From Streptomyces cucumeris (GTDB lineage Bacteria > Actinomycetota > Actinomycetes > Streptomycetales > Streptomycetaceae): DNA of 55,869 nt. This document shows, in pieces, positions 28,829 to 36,024 of the stretch. The translations under genes and the position numbers were made by a program. The notes below the pieces were generated by a model that had not been told where the DNA came from, did not search any database, and was given only the letters and a program-made list of their open reading frames with translations. The stretch spans positions 1-55,869 of the forward strand of contig NZ_JANCLX010000023.1 of NCBI RefSeq assembly GCF_024295805.1, written 5' to 3'. The first letter of the stretch is position 1; every line of letters starts with the position of its first letter.

Positions 28829-30802
28829 CTAGCGGGTGACGGACCAGCGTCCGGTGCCGGGCAGCCGGGCCAGCCGCAGCCCCAGCCGCCCGGACCGGTC
28901 GCCGCGTTCCAGGTGCAGGGCGCAGGGGCCGTCCAGCTCGCGTTCGGGGACGCGGAAGGTCAGCGCGGGGAGGCCGGGGCCGTCGGGCGGGGCGATCCCG
29001 CCGTCCAGCCACAGCGGATCGGCGCCGTCCCGCTCCAGCCGCACGGTGACCGGTACGCGGGTGTCCAGCGGGGCGATGGTCAGCGGGACGGTGACGGCCA
29101 GGTCGTCGCCCTCGGGGGTGACGGTGACCCGGGAGACGTCCCGCACCGCGCGGCCCAGCGGATCGAGCGAACCGTCCACGGACAGGCTCAGATTGCCGTG
29201 GTCCTTGGTCCAGTAGGGGTTGGCGAAGGAGGGGGCGCGGCCGGTGAAGGCGGGCATCCGCTCCTGGTCCACCCCGCCGGCGCGCAGCGCGCCCAGCCGC
29301 CGGGCGGTGGTCCAGCCGCAGCAGTCCAGCCGGACGTAGGCGTCCCAGACGCCGCTGAGCGGCCGGCCCGGGTCCGCGGTGGCCGGGTCGATGGTGAACT
29401 CGGCGTCGAAGCAGACCCCGTAGAGCTGTTCACCGCCGGGCGCGGAGTCCGCCGCGGCGCGCTCCCCGGTGCCGCGCCGCAGCAGCCGCGCCAGCAGTGA
29501 GGGCCGGGGCCGGTCCTCGTCCGCGGCGGGGAAGTCGGTGGCCCGCTGGGTGGTGGGCAGCAGCAGCTCGGTGGCCTCGTCACGGTGCTTGAGCTGGCCG
29601 GTGACGGTGGCCCGGCGCATCTCGGCGGTGAAGTCGGCGGCCTCGGCGACCCCGGGGAGTCCGGCGATCGACGACGGGAGCTGCCAGCGGTAGCGGTCGC
29701 CCGCCCGGGAGAAGAGCACCGGGGTGGTACGGCCGCGGGGGCCGGTGTGCACCAGCCGGGTGCTGATCCGGACGACGAGGCTGCCGCCGCGCCACTGGAG
29801 CCCCTCCAGCCGGGGTTCATGGGTGGTGCCCGCCTCCAGGGCCGCGTAGGTCTCCAGCGGACCGCGCTCACCGTGGCGGACCAGCGCGGAGACCACCCGC
29901 TGTTTGGCGGGGAGCTTGGCATCCACCTCGGGCGGCACGCAGTCGGTGACGAGCGAGCGCACGGCCGTGAACAGCTCCTCGCGGTAACCGGACGGCTGGG
30001 AGAGGTACTTCCTGCCCTGCACCTGGGCCAGCACCTTGCCCGCGTACCAGTGGGAGATCAGCTTGTCGCGCAGCGGACCGGGTTCGACGTGGTCGCGCAC
30101 CATCCGGATGATCTTCCGGACGCTGCCGAGGTACTCCTCGGGTTCGATCCGGCCGAAGCTGATGTGGTGGCCGTCCTCGCGCCGCATCCAGTGGTAGCAG
30201 GTGTAGTCGTGGACGGTGGCGACCTTCTCCGCCAGGAGGTAGGCGCGCAGCATGAACAGGTGGTCCTCCAGCCGTACCCGGCCCTCGGGGAACCGGATGC
30301 CGTGCGCGGTGAGGAAGTCCCGCCGGAACAGCTTGTGCACGGTCATGCTGGACAGCAGCACGGTGTCCCGGCGCAGGTTCCCCGCCGCCATCGGCTTGGT
30401 GTAGAGCACCCGGGCGACGGTGCGGCCGTGTCCGGCGGTCCGCCCGCAGACGATGTCGGCGCCGGTCTCCACGGCCCGTGCGTACAGCCGCTCCAGGGCC
30501 TCGGGGGCCAGCCGGTCGTCGTCGTCCACGAAGTGGATGTACGCGCCCCGGGCGGTGTCCATGCCGATGTTGCGGGGGCGGCCGGGCCAGCCGGAGTTCT
30601 CGGTGCGCAGCAGGTGGAAGTTCTCCTCGGCCGCGATCTCGGAGGCGATCAGGTCGGGGGTGTCGTCGGTGGAGCCGTCGTCCACCCAGATGACCTCGAA
30701 GTCCCGGCGGGGGAGGGTCTGTTCACGGAAGGAGGTCAACCCGTCCATGACCGTCTTGCCCGTGTTGTGCACCGGGACGATCACGCTGACCTTGATGCTC
30801 AT
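28829..30802 (-). CDS. Family 2 glycosyltransferase with C-terminal beta domain (second TarS-like protein)
   Basis: A 657-residue GT2 enzyme. The GT-A domain (1-240) has KVSVIVPVHNTGKTVMDGL, VIWVDDGSTDDTPDL, the DxD-type IHFVDDDDRLAPEAL and RVRLEDHLFMLRAY. A helical linker and a long beta-rich C-terminal part (~350-650) follow, containing NPYWTKDHGNLSLSVDG, which corresponds to PYFTTPYGNLSLDIG in the neighbouring glycosyltransferase. The two are probably paralogues. Likely cytoplasmic glycosylation of a teichoic-acid-type polymer. The start at 30802 (MSIKVSV) has a GAGGGAG ribosome binding site. The upstream TagF-like gene overlaps this start by 80 bp, so the two are translationally linked. 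No TM segment. Confidence 0.85.
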   Translation of the reverse strand: MSIKVSVIVPVHNTGKTVMDGLTSFREQTLPRRDFEVIWVDDGSTDDTPDLIASEIAAEENFHLLRTENSGWPGRPRNIGMDTARGAYIHFVDDDDRLAPEALERLYARAVETGADIVCGRTAGHGRTVARVLYTKPMAAGNLRRDTVLLSSMTVHKLFRRDFLTAHGIRFPEGRVRLEDHLFMLRAYLLAEKVATVHDYTCYHWMRREDGHHISFGRIEPEEYLGSVRKIIRMVRDHVEPGPLRDKLISHWYAGKVLAQVQGRKYLSQPSGYREELFTAVRSLVTDCVPPEVDAKLPAKQRVVSALVRHGERGPLETYAALEAGTTHEPRLEGLQWRGGSLVVRISTRLVHTGPRGRTTPVLFSRAGDRYRWQLPSSIAGLPGVAEAADFTAEMRRATVTGQLKHRDEATELLLPTTQRATDFPAADEDRPRPSLLARLLRRGTGERAAADSAPGGEQLYGVCFDAEFTIDPATADPGRPLSGVWDAYVRLDCCGWTTARRLGALRAGGVDQERMPAFTGRAPSFANPYWTKDHGNLSLSVDGSLDPLGRAVRDVSRVTVTPEGDDLAVTVPLTIAPLDTRVPVTVRLERDGADPLWLDGGIAPPDGPGLPALTFRVPERELDGPCALHLERGDRSGRLGLRLARLPGTGRWSVTR

Positions 30803-32837
30803 CGAGTTCTCCCTCGCGGATGGTCTGGAGTTCCCGCAGCCGGATGACCTCCTCGCCCCGTGCGGCGGCACGCGCCACCGCCTCGCCGAAGCGCTGGACG
30901 GAGGGCGGGGAGGCGGGGCCGAGCAGGAATTCCCTCAACTCGTGGCGGGCGGTGCGCAGCTCGTCCAGGCCGGGGTCGAACAGCAGCCGCAGCAGGTGGT
31001 CCGTACCGGAGCCGTCCGGACCGAGCAGATACGCGGCGCGGGCCGCGGTGAACTGCCGCCGGAACTCCGTCCCGCCGAGCCGCGCGGTGTCGGTGAGGGC
31101 GTACGGCTTGAGGCTGGCGATGAAGTCGGAGACCACGCTGGAGATGTCACCGATCAGCAGGTCGGCCTGGTCGAAGCACTGGTAGAGGGTGGGTGCGGGG
31201 CCCTCGGCCACCTGGTGGAGCCAGGGCGGCGCGGCGGCCCGGTGGGCGCGGTACCACCGCGCCCGCAGCTCCCCGGCCTCCGCCAGGGCGGCCGGGTCGG
31301 GTTCGGCGCTGTCGCGGGTGAGCATCGCCTCGTCGGCGTCGGCCCGGTGCAGCCGGGCCTCCAGGGCGGCGATCCGGCGGGTCAGCTCGGCCAGTTCACG
31401 GGCGGCCTCCGCGCGTGCGGCGATGATGTCCTCCGGCTCCCGGGCCGGCGGTCCTGCCGCCCGCCGTTCATTGGCGGCGCCGATCAGGGCGACGATGCGT
31501 TCATGGGCCGCGCGGGCCGCGGGGGAGCGGCTGCCGGTGAACGGATGCGGCTTGTAGATGACGCGGACCGGGCGTTCGCTGTCCAGCAGTTGGCGTACCA
31601 GGTGTTCACCGGCCGCGATGAGCGAGGTGTTCCCCGGTTCGTCGGTCCAGCCCTCCCAGGTGGGCGCGTACAGCACGGTGGGGACGGGCGCGGGCGCGCG
31701 GTCGCCGTCGGCCACCCGGACGCCGTCGAGCTGGGGGCGGCCGACCTCGGTGATATCGGCGTCCCGGACTCCGACGGCGGCCTCGGCGTACCGCCGCCGC
31801 CCCGCCTCGCCCGCCACCCACACCTGGTCGTAGACCTTGCTGTAGGGGTTGACGCTGGCGATCTTGTCGCTGTCGCCGTGGCCGAGGAAGACATGCTGCA
31901 TGGTGGGGACGCGCAGCAGGTGGATGTTCTTGCCGACGTTGGCCGGGTAGAGCGCGACCCGCACGCTGCTGAGGTCCAGGTTCATCAGGTGCACCGCGCT
32001 GGGGACGCAGAGCACCGGCAGCGGGGTCGGCGCCAGTGCCTCCACCAGATGCCGTTCGCGCAGCAGGACCAGGGACGGGGCGGGCAGCGCGGCCAGGGTC
32101 TCCAGCCACATATTGACCTGGTACGCGGATTCCGGGGAGCCGGAGAAGTACAGGACCGTCTCCGGCCGGTGGCGGATCAGCCAGGCGTCGACCTCGGCGA
32201 GCACCTGCGCGGCACCGGGCATCCGGATGGCCCGGACGAGGTACGGGACGAGCGCGAGCACCGTCACCAGACAGCCGCCGGCGGCCAGGGCCAGTCCGGC
32301 CACCACCCAGCGGGCGTCATCGGTGACCAGGGAGACCGTCAGTCCCGCCAGGGTGACCAGCTCGTAGGTGAGCATCCGCTGGCCGGGCCATTCGGTGAGC
32401 CGCCGGGGCGGCCGGTCGCCGATGCCCAGCCGGCGCAGATCGATCCCGCGGGTGACGACGGCGAGTCTGCGGCGGCGCCGGATGAGGGTGCGCATGGCGG
32501 CGTGCAGGGCCTGTCCGCCCACCAGGCACAGCACCAGCGTCATGGCCGCGGCCAGCCCGACCGGGCCGGTCAGATGCAGTCGGCCGAGCAGCAGGAGCAG
32601 CAGCACACAGCGCAGTTCGAAGCGGAGGGTCTCCCCGATGTGCAGCCGCCCCAGACGGGTCATCAGCCCGGGTTCGGTGCGGTGCAGCAGCAGGTCGCAG
32701 CCGCAGCCCAGCAACCCGGCCGCGGCGAAGGGCCCTCCGGCGCCGGTGACGGCGGCCACCGCCATCGTCACCAGACACCCGGCCAGCGTGGCGAAGGCCA
32801 CGAGGCCGCGGGGACTCTCGATACCGAGGCGGTTCAT
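30723..32837 (-). CDS. Membrane-anchored TagF-like polyol-phosphate transferase
   Basis: A 704-residue protein. The first ~230 residues hold about five or six hydrophobic helices (LVAFATLAGCLVTMAVAAV; LRFELRCVLLLLLLGRL; WVVAGLALAAGGCLVTVLAL). The rest is a CDP-glycerol glycerophosphotransferase-type GT-B enzyme with TMQHVFLGHGDSDKIAS, TVLYAPTWEGWTDEPGN, RVIYKPHPFTGS and DLLIGDISSVVSDFIASL. TagF/TarL enzymes polymerise glycerol- or ribitol-phosphate on undecaprenyl-linked primers at the inner membrane face. An insertion of ~110 charged, helical residues (RRAAGPPAREPEDIIA onward) splits the C-terminal Rossmann half. A TagF homologue in the corresponding S. coelicolor neighbourhood (SCO2997) was linked to sporulation (from memory). 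The promoter region is 32838-33050. Confidence 0.88.
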   Translation of the reverse strand: MNRLGIESPRGLVAFATLAGCLVTMAVAAVTGAGGPFAAAGLLGCGCDLLLHRTEPGLMTRLGRLHIGETLRFELRCVLLLLLLGRLHLTGPVGLAAAMTLVLCLVGGQALHAAMRTLIRRRRRLAVVTRGIDLRRLGIGDRPPRRLTEWPGQRMLTYELVTLAGLTVSLVTDDARWVVAGLALAAGGCLVTVLALVPYLVRAIRMPGAAQVLAEVDAWLIRHRPETVLYFSGSPESAYQVNMWLETLAALPAPSLVLLRERHLVEALAPTPLPVLCVPSAVHLMNLDLSSVRVALYPANVGKNIHLLRVPTMQHVFLGHGDSDKIASVNPYSKVYDQVWVAGEAGRRRYAEAAVGVRDADITEVGRPQLDGVRVADGDRAPAPVPTVLYAPTWEGWTDEPGNTSLIAAGEHLVRQLLDSERPVRVIYKPHPFTGSRSPAARAAHERIVALIGAANERRAAGPPAREPEDIIAARAEAARELAELTRRIAALEARLHRADADEAMLTRDSAEPDPAALAEAGELRARWYRAHRAAAPPWLHQVAEGPAPTLYQCFDQADLLIGDISSVVSDFIASLKPYALTDTARLGGTEFRRQFTAARAAYLLGPDGSGTDHLLRLLFDPGLDELRTARHELREFLLGPASPPSVQRFGEAVARAAARGEEVIRLRELQTIREGELDEHQGQRDRPGAQHGQDGHGRVDLLP

Positions 32838-33037
32838 GACGCGGGCCCTTCACGGCGGATTAATCGTACTAGTTGGGAACTGTAGGTGAAGGTACCTATT
32901 TGCGCCTTTTGTCATAGTTCGGCGGAGCGCTGTCCGGGCAGCGCGGAGCGGGCCCCATGGGCCTGCTCCCGCCTCCGGCGTCACCCGGACGGCTCAACGC
33001 CGCCACGGCCGGGCGGAGCTGGGCCGACGGGGTGCGC

Positions 33038-33104
33038 CGGTCATCGTGTGCCGGTCACCGGAGGGTCGGTCATCGTGTGCCGGTCACCGGAGGCCGGTCA
33101 CCGG
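33038..33104. repeat. 29-bp-period direct repeat with three CCGGTCACCGG palindromes
   Basis: The 27-mer beginning CGGTCATCGTGTGCCGG occurs exactly at 33038-33064 and 33067-33093. Within this tract the 11-bp palindrome CCGGTCACCGG occurs three times (33051-33061, 33080-33090, 33094-33104). It lies 3' of the FkbM gene and ~210 bp upstream of the TagF-like gene, so it could be an operator cluster for that operon. It may equally be slippage-derived. The rest of the gap (32838-33037) includes an unusually AT-rich patch (32857-32925) just before the gene start. Confidence 0.6.
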
Positions 33105-34156
33105 GTGGAGGTCGGCACCTCCCCGCCGCGGCGGCGGCCCGGCACCGTGAACCCGGACCGGCCCGGCACCGCACCCGGACCCAGCGCCCGCCGGGCGACG
33201 GCCGCCGCGCCCGCCAGCAGCGCGGAGCGCGGGGCGCGGGGACGGTAGGGAGCGTTCCAGCCGTAGGGGAACGACGCCTTGTCCGGGGTGAGCAGATTGG
33301 TGGTCTCGTCACAGGCCAGGATCGCGATCAGCCACTGCCGCACCGCCCGGTGGAAGTCCGGGGCCAAGGGGCGCGGGGCCAGCAGCCAGTCACGGCACTG
33401 GGCGCTGACCGCGGGCCGGTAGGTCGTCTCGTCGTAGCGGTGCCAGGGGGCGTCCGGGGTGATCGGGTACAGCCCGTAGTCCATCGCGGTCAGCGGCGCC
33501 AGCGCCGTGCGCAGCGCGTCGTGGTCGGCGCTCGGCAGCAGCTCGCAGACGATCCACGGCCGGTGGCGGCGGACCGTGGACAGCGACCCCTCCAGTACCG
33601 CCGCCTCGAAGGTCTCCACATCGACCTTGATCAGATGCGGGCTGAGCCCGCGCTCCTCGGTGAACGCGTCGACCGTGGTGACCGGCACCGGCACCGACTC
33701 GCTGTGCTTGCGGTGCGCCGGGTTGAGCGAGTTGGACGACTCCGACTTCTGCGAGAAGTACAGCTCGGCCGTGCCCGGCTCCCGGGAGAGCGCGGTCTGC
33801 TGCACCTCGAACCCCAGCCGGTTGCACTCCCGGATCCGGCGGCACAGCGCCGCGGTCTGGGGGGTCGGCTCGAAGGCGACGGTCCGCGGCCCGTCCTTTC
33901 CGTAGACCGCGCTGATCAGGGCCGAGTACAGCCCGATATGGGCACCGATGTCGTACACCGCGCCACCCGGGGGCGTCCGCTGGGCCAGCGCCAGCAAGGT
34001 GGCCTGGGTGGTGGGCTCGTAACCCGCCAGACCGGCACGCCGCAACTGGCGCTGCACCGCCGTCTGTTTGCGGCTGAGCACATTGAGCGCCCGGGGGTAG
34101 GGGCCGCTGGTCCGGAGGACCTCAGGATTCAGCGGGAGAGTGATGGCGAGGGGCAT
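33098..34156 (-). CDS. FkbM family methyltransferase
   Basis: A 352-residue SAM-dependent methyltransferase of the FkbM family (O-methylation of sugars or polyketides). The SAM-binding motif I is AVYDIGAHIGLYSALISA near residue 75. It is followed by TVAFEPTPQTAALCRRI and the family signature LIKVDVETFEAAVLEG. About 110 residues after the core are not typical and end in a Pro/Arg/Gly-rich tail. The start at 34156 (MPLAITLPLNPEVLR) lies 28 bp inside the upstream Stealth-type gene, so the two are translationally coupled. Methylation of a wall polysaccharide sugar is inferred from context. Classes of O-methyl sugar occur in actinomycete wall polymers (family knowledge). Confidence 0.88.
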   Translation of the reverse strand: MPLAITLPLNPEVLRTSGPYPRALNVLSRKQTAVQRQLRRAGLAGYEPTTQATLLALAQRTPPGGAVYDIGAHIGLYSALISAVYGKDGPRTVAFEPTPQTAALCRRIRECNRLGFEVQQTALSREPGTAELYFSQKSESSNSLNPAHRKHSESVPVPVTTVDAFTEERGLSPHLIKVDVETFEAAVLEGSLSTVRRHRPWIVCELLPSADHDALRTALAPLTAMDYGLYPITPDAPWHRYDETTYRPAVSAQCRDWLLAPRPLAPDFHRAVRQWLIAILACDETTNLLTPDKASFPYGWNAPYRPRAPRSALLAGAAAVARRALGPGAVPGRSGFTVPGRRRGGEVPTSTR

Positions 34157-35979
34157 GACCGGCGGGTCTCCTGTCGGGACGGGGCCCGCTCCAGCGGGCT
34201 GGGAACGGGGAAGTAGGCGTCGAGGAAGGGACCGAGGACGGCGAGCTGGTCCGCGAGGTCGTGCTCGGAGGAGACCGTGTCGTTCAGGCAGAACGCCTGG
34301 CAGTGGCGTGACCGCAGCAGTCTGGCCAGCCGGGAGCGGATGGCGGGCTGGGCGAGGTCGAAGTAGTCGTAGCGCAGCGAGGAGGGCACCGCCCGGCCGG
34401 TCAGGAACGCGTAGTAGTGGTGGAGCGAGGACGGTACGGAGACGTCCGAGGGCGAACGGACCCGGTTGGCCATGGTGGCCCGGACCTCCTCGGGGAACTC
34501 CCGCTCGATCTCGGTGAGCACACTGCGCCGCACCGCGTGCGGGGTGTGCTTCATCTTCTGGGTGACGGTCGCGCCGAACCGGCTCTCCAGCAGCGCCCGG
34601 TTGTTCTTCCCCGCCGCCGACACCGGGACGTCGTCGGCGTCCAGCGGCGCCAGCGGGATCAGCGCCCGGGAGGGGAAGAACTTGGACACCCCGTTGGCCA
34701 GGAAGAAGTCCTGCGGGGTGACCGGGGAGCCGAGGAAGACATCGTCGTTGAAGTAGAGGAAGTGCTCGGCCAGCCCGTCGATGTGGTGCAGCCGGGTCTC
34801 GATGGCATGGGAGTTGAAGGTCGGCAGCGCGCCGGAGTCGTCGAAGATGTCCTGGTGGTCCACGACGGTGAGGCCCGGGTGGGAGAGCGCGAGCCAGTCC
34901 GGGACCTGGTGGTCGGTCACGATGTAGATATGGCGCACCCAGGGGGCGTAGAGGTAGAGCGAGCGCAGTGAGTAGCGCAGCTCGTCGCGGTTGGCGTAGC
35001 GGGCGGCGTTGGCGGCCTGTGCGTGGTAGCCCTCGCCCGCCGCGGCGGCACGGCGCCGCTGCCACAGCGGGTCCGCGCCGTCGACCCAGGTGTAGACGAC
35101 GTCGACGGGGAAGCGCACCTCGTCCGGCAGCCGGGTCAGGAACTCCGGCCGGGTGCGCACCAGCGGGCCCGGCCGCCAGCCGTCGGCCGGGGCGAGCCGG
35201 GTGAACAGATGGCCGGGTGCCCGTACCGGTGCGCCGACCAGGGGCACCGACGCGGTGGTGCGGTTGAACCGCGGGGCGAGGAGCTGCGGTGCGCCGCCCT
35301 CGCCCGACGGCTCCCAGAACTCGATGTCACAGCCGTGCGCGGGACCCAGCACCAGCCGTTCACCGGCCCGTCCGTCCCCGGCGTGATAGCGGGTGAACCG
35401 GATGACGGGGGCGTCCTTCAGCCGTCGCCAGGCGGTGGCGGAGGCGCCCAGCCGCGGCGGGGTGGCCGGGTGCCGGGGGCGCGCGGGCTGGGACACATAG
35501 CCCGCCTCGCGGGCACAGAGCGCGGCGAGCGCCGCGACCACCCGGTCCCGCTGATCGGCCCGTACGCCCACCGCCGAGGCCAGGTTGGAGTGGCAGCGGA
35601 CGACGAAGTGGTCCAGCGCGGCGCGGTCCAGGGCCTCGCACACCAGCCGCAGGTTCTCGGCGCGGGCGGACAGCGGGGTGGGCGCGGGCGCCACGGTCGC
35701 CACCCGGGTGCCCCGCCGGTCGGCGATCACGATCCGTTCGGGGGCGCCCAACAGCCCCGCGCGCAGCAGCCGTCGGCGCGCCCGCCGCAGCCGCAGCGCG
35801 CCGGAGACCGCCGACGCGCCGCCAAGACCCCGCATGGCCGCGCGGCGCAGTCCGGCACCGGTCACGGCGATGACCGCGCGACGGACCGGCATGGGGACCG
35901 TGCGCCGGTAGCCGCGCACCAGCGGCGGCGGTTCGGCGAGCCAGGGGCGGGGACGGGCGGGCGGTGCGGTGAGGGGCAT
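34129..35979 (-). CDS. Stealth family sugar-phosphate transferase
   Basis: A 616-residue Stealth-type protein. All four conserved regions are visible. CR1 is PVDVVYTWVDGADPLW (about residue 290). CR2 runs from RDELRYSLRSLYLYAPWVRH to HFLYFNDDVFLGSPV. CR3 is HTPHAVRRSVLTEIE and CR4 lies near SFCLNDT-like QAFCLNDTVSSEHDL. Stealth proteins are hexose-1-phosphate transferases that build phosphodiester-linked capsules (for example meningococcal SacB) and include GlcNAc-1-phosphotransferase homologues (established). The first ~280 residues are an extra domain of unknown function with PARPRHPATPP linkers. It suggests sugar-1-phosphate units in the wall polymer. Overlap with the FkbM gene implies co-translation; the upstream GT/TagF gene ends 45 bp away. 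Confidence 0.9.
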   Translation of the reverse strand: MPLTAPPARPRPWLAEPPPLVRGYRRTVPMPVRRAVIAVTGAGLRRAAMRGLGGASAVSGALRLRRARRRLLRAGLLGAPERIVIADRRGTRVATVAPAPTPLSARAENLRLVCEALDRAALDHFVVRCHSNLASAVGVRADQRDRVVAALAALCAREAGYVSQPARPRHPATPPRLGASATAWRRLKDAPVIRFTRYHAGDGRAGERLVLGPAHGCDIEFWEPSGEGGAPQLLAPRFNRTTASVPLVGAPVRAPGHLFTRLAPADGWRPGPLVRTRPEFLTRLPDEVRFPVDVVYTWVDGADPLWQRRRAAAAGEGYHAQAANAARYANRDELRYSLRSLYLYAPWVRHIYIVTDHQVPDWLALSHPGLTVVDHQDIFDDSGALPTFNSHAIETRLHHIDGLAEHFLYFNDDVFLGSPVTPQDFFLANGVSKFFPSRALIPLAPLDADDVPVSAAGKNNRALLESRFGATVTQKMKHTPHAVRRSVLTEIEREFPEEVRATMANRVRSPSDVSVPSSLHHYYAFLTGRAVPSSLRYDYFDLAQPAIRSRLARLLRSRHCQAFCLNDTVSSEHDLADQLAVLGPFLDAYFPVPSPLERAPSRQETRRSCPSPSLSR

Positions 35980-36024
35980 CGTGCGTCCTGGGTCGGGCTG
36001 GGTCGGGCGGCCTGGGGCGGGTCT

